DNA from: Burkholderiales bacterium RIFCSPLOWO2_02_FULL_57_36
GTDB taxonomy: Bacteria; Pseudomonadota; Gammaproteobacteria; Burkholderiales; Burkholderiaceae_D
NCBI GenBank assembly: GCA_001770855.1
Contig: MESE01000007.1
Span: 1 to 38,592 of the forward strand
Direction of reading: 5' to 3'
DNA: 38,592 bases
The stretch's first letter is position 1. Every line of letters starts with the position of its first letter. Both the position numbers and the translations under genes were made by a program. The notes beneath the pieces were generated by a model that saw only the letters and a list, made by a program, of their open reading frames with translations, was not told where the DNA came from and did no database searches. This document shows, one piece after another, positions 25,906-36,691 of this stretch.

Positions 25906-26746
25906 CTCTCTGCGATTCTTCGTGGCCGCCTGTTCCTGCCTAGCACTTTTGGAAACCGGTTCTGCGGCCGAGCAGCCAACACTTCAAATGAATAATGGAA
26001 GAGCCGGCACGATCGCAAATAATTATGGTGCCGGCCCCCAGTTCAACAATGGGATTTTTTTTGGTGACCTGTACAACTACGGGCCTTTTGTTGGTGTTGC
26101 TGAGTTGCAGAAGATGATTAACTCGCTCGAGGCCCACGAGAAAAACCGAGCCGGATCCAAGCGCGATCCATATTACATAAAGAGCGAACGTTACCTGGTG
26201 GCGACCAACCCCACAGAAATCCAAGTTCCGCGGGTGACTATGGAAGATTGGTACGGTGATTCCGAGCCGTTTTTCACAGCATACATTGCCAATTCTTCTC
26301 GGCTTCCTGCGGAACGGGTTCGAGTACGTATCTTGGCACCGAGAAAACCGGGCGAGAAGCAATCTCGAGCATTGGTCTTCAAGCGAAGCGCGGCTCTTCA
26401 GAGCGTCAATATCGGACTCGACAGCGCCCTTTTCATGCCTCAAGGAACAGAGTTAAAGCTCCCGCTTGGTTCACGTTCAGAGCTCTTGGCGGCTATCGAC
26501 CGCTCTGACATTCTGGACTACGACTTTATAGGTATTGGGACAATGCCTGAAATACCTGCGGCTATTAAGAACGCTTTCGTCGCGGAGAGCACAATTACGA
26601 CAAACGACGTTAGCTCTAGCGTAGGGTCGGCATTCGCCAACCGAACGTTGGGTATAGAAATTCGTTACACAACCATATTTGACCAGAAAATTACACGACT
26701 TTTCCCAGTGAATCTCTATTTCGGCAAAGACTTGTACAAAAAGTAG
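25886..26746 (+). CDS. Exported protein with GTIANNYG-x-G motif, unknown function
   Basis: I start at ATG 25886, which has AAGGG with a six-base spacer; an ATG at 25871 lacks a site. The 286-residue protein has a signal peptide (MRNRLVDSLRFFVAACSCLA, cleavage probably after GSAA). A motif region GRAGTIANNYGAGPQFNN follows, closely resembling the motif in the preceding membrane protein. After it come a short helix (VAELQKMINSLEAHEKNR) and an apparently beta-rich domain (TAYIANSSRLPAERVRVRIL) reminiscent of exported beta-sandwich proteins. It ends in LFPVNLYFGKDLYKK. No enzymatic motif is visible. The shared motif suggests that the two proteins interact or share a binding partner. Confidence 0.65.
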   Translation: MRNRLVDSLRFFVAACSCLALLETGSAAEQPTLQMNNGRAGTIANNYGAGPQFNNGIFFGDLYNYGPFVGVAELQKMINSLEAHEKNRAGSKRDPYYIKSERYLVATNPTEIQVPRVTMEDWYGDSEPFFTAYIANSSRLPAERVRVRILAPRKPGEKQSRALVFKRSAALQSVNIGLDSALFMPQGTELKLPLGSRSELLAAIDRSDILDYDFIGIGTMPEIPAAIKNAFVAESTITTNDVSSSVGSAFANRTLGIEIRYTTIFDQKITRLFPVNLYFGKDLYKK

Positions 26747-26831
26747 GGAAACGGCCTCACGTCCGCCATGTAATGCTCTAGCAGCTGCTGTTCGGAAGGG
26801 CAAGGCACTGCTCCTTCGATTACTTGAGCTT

Positions 26832-26984
26832 TGTTGTTGCCGCCATCGCCAAATTGACCCATCTGCCGGAATTCCGCTGACCCATCGATAAACCCCGCAA
26901 GCCGTTTCCTGCAGCGGGTTGCGCAGATTTTAGGTGGGTCAGTCAGAATCGGCGGCCTGGGTCAAAAACGGGTCGGCGTCAACA
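26832..26984. mobile_element. Possible IS21-like miniature or deletion remnant
   Basis: The left end TGTTGTTGCCGCC (26832-26844) and the right end, read inward, TGTTGACGCCGACC (from 26984) are similar imperfect inverted repeats. Inside are several TGACCCA/TGGGTCA heptamers (near 26857, 26888, 26935 and 26958), as seen in the subterminal regions of IS21-family elements. No istA/istB sequence remains and I see no target duplication, so this is a tentative call. Confidence 0.35.
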
Positions 26985-27422
26985 GCGGCCAATGGAGGGA
27001 GGAATAATGATATCAGCGAGCGGGAAAAGCTTGATAGGTCAACACTACTAGTACAACAGTTGTAGGTTAATTGGCGGCACTGTTTTCGATAGCCGACAAG
27101 AAACGTTCGATGACAAGACACAAATATTTCGTGATTAAAAGCTGCTGTAGCGAAATTCTTGACCAAAAATTGCCACGAAAAACTGCTGCAAATCAAATTA
27201 CAACTTTAGTACTAAACACCCTTGCCTACTTAATCTGTACCGGTAGCGGAAATCTGATACTTCAGATGGCTGAATAAATATTCCGCTGCCGCGGCTGCAA
27301 TCATTTAAACCCAAGAGAAAAAACGTTGCCCTTAGTCTATCTACCCGGGATCTGGTGGGTATGAATAAATTAAGCTGTAGTTCCACAAAAGGCGTTGTCT
27401 ATCGCACTGACCCCCCGTGATC

Positions 27423-27477
27423 CAATTAATGGCAGTGCCCGTTTACAATCAATTAATGGCAGTACTGCCATTAATTG
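27423..27477. repeat. Three copies of CAATTAATGGCAGT, two direct and one inverted
   Basis: Exact 14-bp copies lie at 27423-27436 and 27450-27463, with an inverted copy at 27464-27477. The second and third abut, giving a perfect 28-bp palindrome (27450-27477). The array is 40 bp from tRNA-Arg and resembles the weaker pair at 7704-7742 on the other side of the island. It could be transposase-binding end repeats or an operator; no gene here explains it. Confidence 0.7.
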
Positions 27478-27518
27478 GCTATAGGCACACGATGCAATTT
27501 GTAAGCCGTTGATTCAAT

Positions 27519-27594
27519 TGGTGCGGCTGGCGGGGATCGAACCCACGACCCTTGGCTTCGGAGGCCAATACTCTATCCACTGAGCTACAGCCGC
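27519..27594 (-). tRNA. tRNA-Arg (anticodon CCG)
   Basis: Read on the minus strand, the gene has a 7-bp acceptor stem GCGGCTG / CAGCCGC, a D-arm, anticodon stem TTGGC / GCCAA with loop CTCCGAA (anticodon CCG), a T-arm with GGTTCGATCCC-like sequence, and an encoded CCA end (27519-27521). It is 76 nt with CCA and looks intact. tRNA 3' ends are common integration sites, and the island lies on its 3' side, but no second copy of its 3' end was seen in the window. Confidence 0.97.
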
Positions 27595-27794
27595 ATAGGA
27601 GGAACGCTGAAGAGGCATGAAGGATACCGTTTTTCTGCTTTGCCGTCCATGCAAAGTGACTGCTTGGCGTTCCAAATCCGGCGCGTTACGTCTATAATCA
27701 AGGGTTTGGCGGGATATTGCTTCGCGGAATCGGTCGGCCTTGGGCTCCTCTTCGCGCATCCGCTATCGGATTTAAATAAATGTATTGAGGGAAC

Positions 27795-28703
27795 ATGAGC
27801 GACGCACACAACGAACACGAATCCGTGATCAAGACACCTAAACAGCTGATCGCCGCAATCGCCGCCAGCTTCTTGATCCCTATTATCGCCATTGTCTTGC
27901 TGGTGGAGTATGTGGCCGGCAACAGTAAAGTCGGGGCCGGATCGGATGGGCAGACGGAAGATGCGATCGTGGCGCGCATTCAGCCGGTTGCGGATCAAGG
28001 CTTTACTTTAAGAGACGCGAATGCGCCGAAACAATTGATGTCTGGCGCAGAAGTCTACAAAACTTGCGCCGCATGTCACGACGCCGGCCTCGCGGGCGCC
28101 CCCAAAACCGGCGATGCCGGCGCCTGGTCCGCCAGGATTGCCAAGGGTTATGACGCGTTGGTGTCGAATGCCATCAATGGATTCCAGGGCAAAGCCGGCT
28201 TGATGCCTGCGAAAGGCGGCAATCCGGATTTTGACGATATTGAAGTCGCCCGCGCTGTGGTATTCATGGCAAATCAATCCGGCGCCAAGTTCAAGGAGCC
28301 TGAAGTCAAGGCTCCCGCCGCTGCCGCGTCCGCGACCACCAGCGTTGAGCCGCAGTCAGCCGGCGCGCCGGTTGCTTCGGCGACGGATCCGCTGGCAGCT
28401 TCTACTCAGGTAGAGAAAGCGCTGACGCCGAATGCCGGGCAAAAAGTCTCCGCAGATGCGGGGAAAAAACTGTATGACACTGCATGCCAGGTTTGCCACA
28501 CACCCGGTATTGCCGGCGCACCGAAATTCGGCGACAAGGCTGCGTGGGCCGAGCGTATCAAGCAAGGCGACAAAGTGCTGTATGAACATGCAATCAAAGG
28601 CTTTCAAGGCAAAGCCGGCTTCATGCCCCCGAAAGGCGGTTCTTCCGCTTCCGATGAAGAAGTGAAAGCAGCGGTCGACTATATGACTGCAGCCTCAAAG
28701 TAA
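27795..28703 (+). CDS. Membrane-anchored diheme cytochrome c (c5-like)
   Basis: 302 residues. An N-terminal membrane helix (about 18-41, LIAAIAASFLIPIIAIVLLV) anchors two cytochrome c domains in the periplasm. Haem sites are CAACH (91-95) and CQVCH (231-235). Each is followed by the same GAPKxGD..AW pattern and an axial methionine in KAGLMPAKGG (M137) and KAGFMPPKGG (M277), so the protein arose by domain duplication. An Ala/Pro/Thr-rich linker (about 170-210) separates the domains. It likely passes electrons between the bc1 complex and an oxidase or other acceptor. ATG 27795 has GAGGG upstream. A strong terminator follows. Confidence 0.92.
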   Translation: MSDAHNEHESVIKTPKQLIAAIAASFLIPIIAIVLLVEYVAGNSKVGAGSDGQTEDAIVARIQPVADQGFTLRDANAPKQLMSGAEVYKTCAACHDAGLAGAPKTGDAGAWSARIAKGYDALVSNAINGFQGKAGLMPAKGGNPDFDDIEVARAVVFMANQSGAKFKEPEVKAPAAAASATTSVEPQSAGAPVASATDPLAASTQVEKALTPNAGQKVSADAGKKLYDTACQVCHTPGIAGAPKFGDKAAWAERIKQGDKVLYEHAIKGFQGKAGFMPPKGGSSASDEEVKAAVDYMTAASK

Positions 28704-28719
28704 GCGTGATTCCATTGAT

Positions 28720-28752
28720 AAAAAAGGCCGACCCTTGGGTCGGCCTTTTTTA
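28720..28752. terminator. Bidirectional rho-independent terminator
   Basis: A run of A, then AAGGCCGACCC-TT-GGGTCGGCCTT, then a run of T. The hairpin has an A-tract on one side and a T-tract on the other, so it can end both the cytochrome c transcript (plus) and the convergent OmpA-like gene (minus). Confidence 0.92.
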
Positions 28753-28780
28753 TTTTGCATACACGGCATGACGCCGGTGC

Positions 28781-29461
28781 TTATCTTGGCTGTGGACTTT
28801 GCGCGGTCGCCTGCTGTTCGGCGACAAAAATTTCGACACGCCGATTTTTGGCTCGGTTGGCTTCACTGTTGTTGGCAACCAGCGGTTCATGCGAGCCTCG
28901 GCCATCGATACTGAAACGATTCGATGCAACACCCCTGGTTACCAGGTATTCACGCGTGCGCGCGGCGCGATTTACCGACAATGGGTCGTTGATTGCGTCG
29001 CTGCCGGTATTGTCGGTATGGCCGATGATGGTTACCCTGGTATAGGGATGCTCGACCAAGCTGCTGGCAAACCGGTCGAGTACCGGACGAAAGTTCGACT
29101 TGATGTCGGCGCGGTTGACATCGAACGAAATATCGCTCGGAATTTCCAGCTTCAGGCGGTTGTCCGCAGTCTGCGTCACTTCCACACTGGTGCCTTGCGT
29201 GGCTTGCTCCATTTTCCTTTTCTGCTCTTCCATCCGGCTCGACCAGATGTTTCCGGCAATCGCCCCGGCTGCGCCGCCGATGACTGCGCCGGCTGCGGCG
29301 CGCTTCCCGCCGCCGTCGGAAGTGGTTGCGCCGAGGATCGCACCCAGACCGGCGCCAATGCCGGCACCAGTCGCGGTACCGCGTTGCGTTTCTGTCATAT
29401 TGGCACAGCCGCTTACGATAACGGTTGCGGCGGTAATCAAGACTGTGAAATGCCTGCGCAT
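28781..29461 (-). CDS. OmpA-family lipoprotein with glycine-zipper domain
   Basis: ATG 29461 is preferred, with AAAGGAA six bases upstream; a TTG two codons earlier is possible. The protein (226 residues) has a lipoprotein signal ending IVSGCAN. A glycine-zipper segment (GAGIGAGLGAILGATTSDGG, then AAAGAVIGGAAGAIAGNI) follows and may insert in or associate with the membrane. The C-terminal OmpA-like peptidoglycan-binding domain contains YTRVTIIGHTDNTGSDAIND, VNRAARTREYLV and NRRVEIFV. Its role is a structural link between outer membrane and cell wall. It shares the bidirectional terminator with the cytochrome gene. Confidence 0.93.
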   Translation of the reverse strand: MRRHFTVLITAATVIVSGCANMTETQRGTATGAGIGAGLGAILGATTSDGGGKRAAAGAVIGGAAGAIAGNIWSSRMEEQKRKMEQATQGTSVEVTQTADNRLKLEIPSDISFDVNRADIKSNFRPVLDRFASSLVEHPYTRVTIIGHTDNTGSDAINDPLSVNRAARTREYLVTRGVASNRFSIDGRGSHEPLVANNSEANRAKNRRVEIFVAEQQATAQSPQPR

Positions 29462-29583
29462 GATCAATTCCTTTGGATGTCTAAAGCAATTTTGACAAAA
29501 TGCAGGATTGGAAGTTCGTAAAATTTGAATGCCTGCAATAAATGAATCTGCGAAATATCATGATCCGATGAAACAGTTTCGTG

Positions 29584-29961
29584 TCACCGTTCAGATTTTT
29601 TTGAGCGCACTAAACGCGCGATTCCACCGGCCGCGACTATTGCGGCAGCGCCGATCAGCAGGGGTTTGATCAGCGATTTTCTTTTTGCCAGCAAGGAAAT
29701 GACGCTTATCAATAAGGGCAGGAAGGCTTGTAAATTTGCATCGCCTATATTCCGCAAACTCAAGCCTTTCCCAAGTCTGGCGGATACGGTGTCCACGACA
29801 CCGTTGAATGCGCTTTTCGCCAGCGCATCAGGTTGCAGATTCATGCGTAATGCGTTTTTTGATTCGACGAGGCCAAGCCGATATAGCGCGCCTTGCGCGA
29901 TCAGTAGTTTCTTTCGCTGTGCGGCAGTCGGCTTTGGGGTGTCCTGCGTTGTCGTGATCAC
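29584..29961 (-). CDS. YqjK-like small protein
   Basis: 125 residues, with a basic N-terminal half (AAQRKKLLIAQGALYRLGLV) and one or two hydrophobic stretches at the C-terminus (FLPLLISVISLLAKRKSLIK and LLIGAAAIVAAGGIARLVR). It overlaps the start of nothing downstream but begins 4 bp inside the end of the YqjE-like gene, so it is the third gene of a yqjD-yqjE-yqjK-type operon. The family is conserved in proteobacteria without a known biochemical function. Assignment rests more on order than on sequence. Confidence 0.65.
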   Translation of the reverse strand: MITTTQDTPKPTAAQRKKLLIAQGALYRLGLVESKNALRMNLQPDALAKSAFNGVVDTVSARLGKGLSLRNIGDANLQAFLPLLISVISLLAKRKSLIKPLLIGAAAIVAAGGIARLVRSKKSER

Positions 29962-30377
29962 GTTGTCGGCCCGCCCTGTTCACCTGACATAAGATGATCT
30001 CGATCACTCCGTAATTCGGCCATCGTGGATCGCATCGACAGCTTGCCTTGCCGGATGATCGATTGCGCATAAAGGAAAACGCCAATCGTCAGCACTGTGA
30101 ACACGGCCGCGAAGATCAACAGAATTTTCCAGCCCATGCTTTGCCACGACAACATCACGACCAGCACAGTCCAGTACGCGATTGCAAACCATGCCGTCAC
30201 CATGCCCAGCGCAACGACCAGTATTATCTTGACGAGATTGCCGCGGACCTCCGCCAATTCCAGTGCAGCGAGTTCAAGCCGGCTGACCAGCAAACCGAAG
30301 CCATTTTTTGCAATCCCGACGACACCGGCAATCAACCCCGGCTCGGCATCCGGGGCGCGCGCTTGTTTATCTTCCAT
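29958..30377 (-). CDS. YqjE-like phage-holin-superfamily membrane protein (DUF1469)
   Basis: 139 residues with an acidic/Pro-rich start, an amphipathic helix (LVSRLELAALELAEVRGNLV) typical of the family, and two membrane helices (KIILVVALGMVTAWFAIAYW and ILLIFAAVFTVLTIGVFLYA). The name comes from a fold relationship only; these host proteins are not lysis holins. It overlaps the YqjK-like gene by 4 bp and lies 19 bp behind the DUF883 gene. Probably an inner-membrane, stress-related protein. Confidence 0.8.
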   Translation of the reverse strand: MEDKQARAPDAEPGLIAGVVGIAKNGFGLLVSRLELAALELAEVRGNLVKIILVVALGMVTAWFAIAYWTVLVVMLSWQSMGWKILLIFAAVFTVLTIGVFLYAQSIIRQGKLSMRSTMAELRSDRDHLMSGEQGGPTT

Positions 30378-30396
30378 TGCGGCCTGAACCGTGCGC

Positions 30397-30699
30397 TTAC
30401 TTGCGCGCGATCAGAAGGCCGATCAGCAAACCGACGCCGGCCGAAACCGCGATCGCTTTCCACGGATTCTCTTGTACATAGTTATCAGCCGAATCCGCCA
30501 GATCCTTGCCGGCTTCAAATGCGACAGCCTGCAAATCCTGCGCTTTGGCCATTGCGTTATCAAGCAGATCCATTCCCTTGGCGCGCAGTTCTTCGGCCTT
30601 GATGCCGGATGTGGAGGTGGCCTCGCGAAATAATTCCTTTGCGTCTTCGACCAGGGCTTTCATATCGTTTCTTACCGTCTTGATATTGGATTCCAACAT
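30397..30699 (-). CDS. YqjD/ElaB family protein (DUF883)
   Basis: 100 residues: a helical, charged N-terminal part (NDMKALVEDAKELFREATST), then VQENPWKAIAVSAGVGLLIG (about 76-95) forming a C-terminal membrane anchor, closing LLIARK. The ENPWKA-GVGLL-RK ending is the family hallmark. In enterobacteria, members attach stationary-phase ribosomes to the inner membrane. First gene of the yqjD/E/K-type group. Confidence 0.9.
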   Translation of the reverse strand: MLESNIKTVRNDMKALVEDAKELFREATSTSGIKAEELRAKGMDLLDNAMAKAQDLQAVAFEAGKDLADSADNYVQENPWKAIAVSAGVGLLIGLLIARK

Positions 30700-30941
30700 G
30701 GCGATACTCCTTGCTTCTGATGTATTGACTATCGATGGTCGCAGTCGTTGAAGTAATAACGTTTAACCGAGCCGGATATGCGTTCGGAGTGTAATCAAAC
30801 ATATCATGTATTTTTATTATTGGAATTGATTTTATACAATTTTTACATCATCGCAATTGCCGCACCGGGCTTTCGGCCAAGTTAAAAGGCATTGAATTAT
30901 ATAAATAATATGATCCGCTTGTAGCCGAGACAGGCTCGCGC

Positions 30942-32375
30942 TCAAACACCCGGCGTGCAGTCCGTGCAACGATCGATTGGCGGCAAGCCATGCAGCAATT
31001 TTTTCTTTGCATCGCGCAACGCGGTGCGCAGTCCTTCTTCTATCACCGGATGATAAAACGGCATGTCCAGCATCTGCGCAATTGTCATTTTGTTTTGACA
31101 TGCCCATGCCAGCAGGTGCGCCAAGTGCTCGTTGCGCGGGCCGATCATTTCGGCGCCGATAAAATGACCCGATCCGATTGTCGCGTAGACCCGCAGCACG
31201 CCGCAATTTTGCCGCATCGCACGGCTGCGTCCCTGATTTTCGAATGATACTTCTCCGATCACAACATGCTGATCTTTTGCGACTCGATGGGGCTGGCCCA
31301 CAACTGCAATCTGCGGATCGGTGAATGCGATCGAAAAAGGTGTGCGGCGCAGTCCGGGCCGCACGTCCGGGAAGCGGCCGGCATTGTCGCCGGCGATGCG
31401 CCCCTGATCGGCAGCTTCATGCAGCACGGGCCGCTCGTTATCCGCATCGCCCGCGATAAAAATCGCGCTGTCGCCGCACTGCATCGTGACCGGATCAAAT
31501 CGCGGAACGCCGGCTGCATCCAACTCGAGACCAGCATGCTCCAGGCCGAGCCGGCTCACATTCGGCGCGCGTCCCGTCGCCGCCAACAGGTAATCGAAGC
31601 GCTCCGTGCGTTCGCTGCTATCGGCGCCGGACCAGCGCAAGCTTACTTGGCCGCCGTCGCGTTCGGCGCCGAGCACTTGGGAATTAAGACGCAAATCCAA
31701 CTCGTCCCCGAGACACTTGATGGCGGCATTCAATACCGCCGGATCGCTCAGCTGCCCCAGTTTGCCGCTGCGGCCGAACAATGCGACGCGCACACCCAAG
31801 CGATGCAGTGCCTGGCCCAATTCCAAACCGATCACACCGGTACCTATCACGGCCACCGATTTCGGCAAATCGGTCCATTCGAAGATGTCATCGCTGCTGA
31901 TCAAACGGTCGCCAACGCCACGCAGCGCGTCCGGCAGATTCGGACTGGAACCCGTGGCAATAACGATGCGCCCGGCATTCACGACCGTGTGGTCATCGAT
32001 CTGCAGTGAATTACGGCCGATGAAACGCGCATGGCCGCGCAAGCGGTCGGCCGGTGCGATGTTGTCAATCCCGTCCAGCACGAAGTCGACGAACCGGTCG
32101 CGTTCGGCGCGCACTCTTGCCATCACTTCCCGGCCGTCGATACGCATCGGTCCCGCATGTACGCCGAATCCGGGCGCGTGGCCGATTGCATGCGCCGCAT
32201 CGGCAGCCGCAATCAATAGTTTGCTGGGCATGCAGCCAACCCGCGCGCAGGTTGTGCCGTATGGACCGCCTTCGATCAGCACGACCCGCTTGTCATGTGA
32301 TTTTGCGGCGCTATAGGCAACCATGCCTGCCGTGCCGGCGCCGATTACTGCAACATCGACCGTCAGGTTAATCAT
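30942..32375 (-). CDS. Dihydrolipoamide dehydrogenase-like pyridine nucleotide-disulfide oxidoreductase
   Basis: 477 residues. The FAD site is DVAVIGAGTAGMVAYSAA near the N-terminus. The redox disulfide is GTTCARVGCMPSKLL (CX4C), and the NAD(P) site is VAVIGTGVIGLELGQAL. The second FAD motif ends in IFIAGDADNERPVLHEAADQ. The dimerisation domain has the catalytic-type histidine-glutamate pair in FYHPVIEEGLR. The protein has the features of a functional dihydrolipoyl dehydrogenase. However, it lies alone, without 2-oxoacid dehydrogenase genes, and ends in an unusual CTDC tail, so a different disulfide substrate is possible. ATG 32375 (AGGA upstream) is preferred over the GTG one codon earlier. 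Confidence 0.85.
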   Translation of the reverse strand: MINLTVDVAVIGAGTAGMVAYSAAKSHDKRVVLIEGGPYGTTCARVGCMPSKLLIAAADAAHAIGHAPGFGVHAGPMRIDGREVMARVRAERDRFVDFVLDGIDNIAPADRLRGHARFIGRNSLQIDDHTVVNAGRIVIATGSSPNLPDALRGVGDRLISSDDIFEWTDLPKSVAVIGTGVIGLELGQALHRLGVRVALFGRSGKLGQLSDPAVLNAAIKCLGDELDLRLNSQVLGAERDGGQVSLRWSGADSSERTERFDYLLAATGRAPNVSRLGLEHAGLELDAAGVPRFDPVTMQCGDSAIFIAGDADNERPVLHEAADQGRIAGDNAGRFPDVRPGLRRTPFSIAFTDPQIAVVGQPHRVAKDQHVVIGEVSFENQGRSRAMRQNCGVLRVYATIGSGHFIGAEMIGPRNEHLAHLLAWACQNKMTIAQMLDMPFYHPVIEEGLRTALRDAKKKLLHGLPPIDRCTDCTPGV

Positions 32376-32477
32376 CACGTCTGTTCCTCATGAGTCGGAA
32401 TGCAGGTTGCTCGGATCGGCGAGTTTTTTCGAAGTATCGAAGATTTGTAAAACGGTGCCGAAGTATCCGCAATATCA

Positions 32478-33305
32478 TCAACTCGCGGGATGCTTCACGT
32501 TGACGCCGGGACCGGTCGTATCCCGCATCAAGCGAATTGCGCTTCCATGGCGCAGACTGTACCAGGCAATGCCGATCCATTCATGCATTGCGTAAGAAGA
32601 GACATACAGCGCGTGACCGTTCGGTACGAAATCGATCGGCGAAACAGGCGCCCTGCTATAGAAACCGGTCGGCGCGGACACGATCTGCAAGCCGCTGTGG
32701 ATAAATATCGAGCGGGAGCGGGCCATGTGCATCGCATCCGTCACCAGCAGCACCCGTTGTATCCCGGCGGCCTTGAGTTGTTGCGCCGAGAATTGCGCAT
32801 TCTGTGCGGTATTTTCCGATGCATGTTCCTGCCATTTGGCCGCGATCGCGAAATCGTCGTGCAGTGCGCGCGCCATCAATGCCGCTTCGGATTCCGATGA
32901 ACCATCCGGCGTGCCGCCCGTAACCAGGATCGGCAAACCGGTTTCGCGATGCAGTTTTGCGGCATAACGCAAACGGACTAGCGCCGGAGAACTTACCGTG
33001 TCGCGACCGCCGTACTCGACCGCATTCCTGGAACGTCCGCCGCCCAGCACCACGATTGCCTGAGCCCCGCTCGCTTGCGCCGATGTCAGCGGAGCGGCGA
33101 AGTCTTCAATCGAAGCCGCCAGCCATTTGGCGCCAATGCCTGTGGAAAACACCACCAGTGCGATCAATGGAACAACACACAAGGCCGCGCCGAAACGCGG
33201 CCGGCGTTTATACAACATGAATCCGGCCAGGCTCGGCAGGATGAAAACCAGCGGCGGCAACAATAGCGCACTGATGATATTGGTGATGAACCAGCTCGCG
33301 GTCAT
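32478..33305 (-). CDS. YdcF/SanA-like DUF218 membrane protein
   Basis: I start at ATG 33305, with AGGA six bases upstream; the frame extends to 33380 without support. 275 residues. Two N-terminal membrane helices (about 3-27 and 36-58) precede a DUF218 domain with AQAIVVLGGGRSRNAVEYGG, RLRYAAKLHRETGLPILVTG, GTPDGSSESEA, ASENTAQNA and VLLVTDAMHMARSRSIF. Members are linked to cell-envelope barrier function, but the reaction is not settled. The charged clusters of the motif set are intact. Confidence 0.88.
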   Translation of the reverse strand: MTASWFITNIISALLLPPLVFILPSLAGFMLYKRRPRFGAALCVVPLIALVVFSTGIGAKWLAASIEDFAAPLTSAQASGAQAIVVLGGGRSRNAVEYGGRDTVSSPALVRLRYAAKLHRETGLPILVTGGTPDGSSESEAALMARALHDDFAIAAKWQEHASENTAQNAQFSAQQLKAAGIQRVLLVTDAMHMARSRSIFIHSGLQIVSAPTGFYSRAPVSPIDFVPNGHALYVSSYAMHEWIGIAWYSLRHGSAIRLMRDTTGPGVNVKHPAS

Positions 33306-33479
33306 ATCAATCCTGTCAATTTTCAACGGCCCAATTATAGGATGTAACGGGGCTGATTGAATTGAACCGGGCTTTTGCAAAAATCGCGAACGCGGATGCC
33401 GGGGCCGGCTCCGTTGAAATCAGGGAACCTATGACGCCACCTTATCGAAATAGCCGGGCCGCCTGAACGGCGATACCCG

Positions 33480-33983
33480 TCATCGATCCATTTGCGGCAG
33501 TGCGATGGTACGCAATTGAAAGCGCCCGTCGTTGTTGAAGAGCCAGGATTCCAGTATGTCTACGTGACCGTGACGCAACAAGTGCGCGGGCGGTTTCGGG
33601 AAGGGCGCGGTCTTTTTCAGGGTGGCCAGCGCGGTGCTTTCGGTCTCCCGATCGCGGTTGCTTCTGAAGATTTCGCTGCGCACCAGGTTACCGTCACCGT
33701 CCACCTGGTACTTCAGCACGACCACCGATCGCAGCAATGCCTGCGGCCGATCGATATATACCTTGGTCGAGTTTACCTGGCTGATACGGTGCGCCAGATC
33801 GTGTTTGTAGCCGGCCAGCGTGGTCGCGGTTGAAGTGGCATCGCGCGTGGTTTCGACGCGCTCGGCCGGACGCCCGCCAAGTGCCGGATCAACATGCGCA
33901 CCCGATGGCGCGTCGGGCGGCACGGACGTTGAACATCCGGCGAATATCGAGGCGATCAGGGGAATTCCGAGCTTGATGTTCAT
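33480..33983 (-). CDS. Lipoprotein with TonB C-terminal-like domain
   Basis: 167 residues. The lipoprotein signal ends IFAGCST. A Pro/Ala/Thr-rich stretch follows, then a TonB-C-like domain (QALLRSVVVLKYQVDGDGNL, then TALATLKKTAPFPKPPAHL). True TonB proteins are anchored by an inner-membrane helix and have an ExbB/ExbD partner, and neither is seen here, so it is more likely a TonB-box-like periplasmic or outer-membrane lipoprotein than an energy transducer. It is downstream of fadH on the same strand, 115 bp away. Confidence 0.6.
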   Translation of the reverse strand: MNIKLGIPLIASIFAGCSTSVPPDAPSGAHVDPALGGRPAERVETTRDATSTATTLAGYKHDLAHRISQVNSTKVYIDRPQALLRSVVVLKYQVDGDGNLVRSEIFRSNRDRETESTALATLKKTAPFPKPPAHLLRHGHVDILESWLFNNDGRFQLRTIALPQMDR

Positions 33984-34098
33984 GGCGTTGATCGTTTGGG
34001 TTGATAAGGAACCAGGCCTTTCGCACGTCTTGCCCCATTACAATAAAACGACCAATTCCGCAGCGGGATTTTCTTACATTTGGTCACAACAATTGTTG

Positions 34099-36691
<2,593 letters not shown>

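Larger units (their letters stand above)
26747..27518. other. Gene-free right edge of the island, insertion-sequence remnants
   Basis: About 770 bp without a credible gene. It contains a possible miniature IS21-like remnant (26832-26984), then an AT-rich stretch with only short frames (for example 26939-27196 minus, which runs across the remnant). Beyond that is a cluster of CAATTAATGGCAGT repeats (27423-27477), next to tRNA-Arg. This is likely the junction between island and host genome. Confidence 0.5.

Noticed and set aside
27519..27594. Second attachment site copying the tRNA-Arg 3' end at the left island edge
   Set aside because: I read 7217-7879 and the other intergenic regions for the GGGATCGAACCC-type sequence and found no copy.
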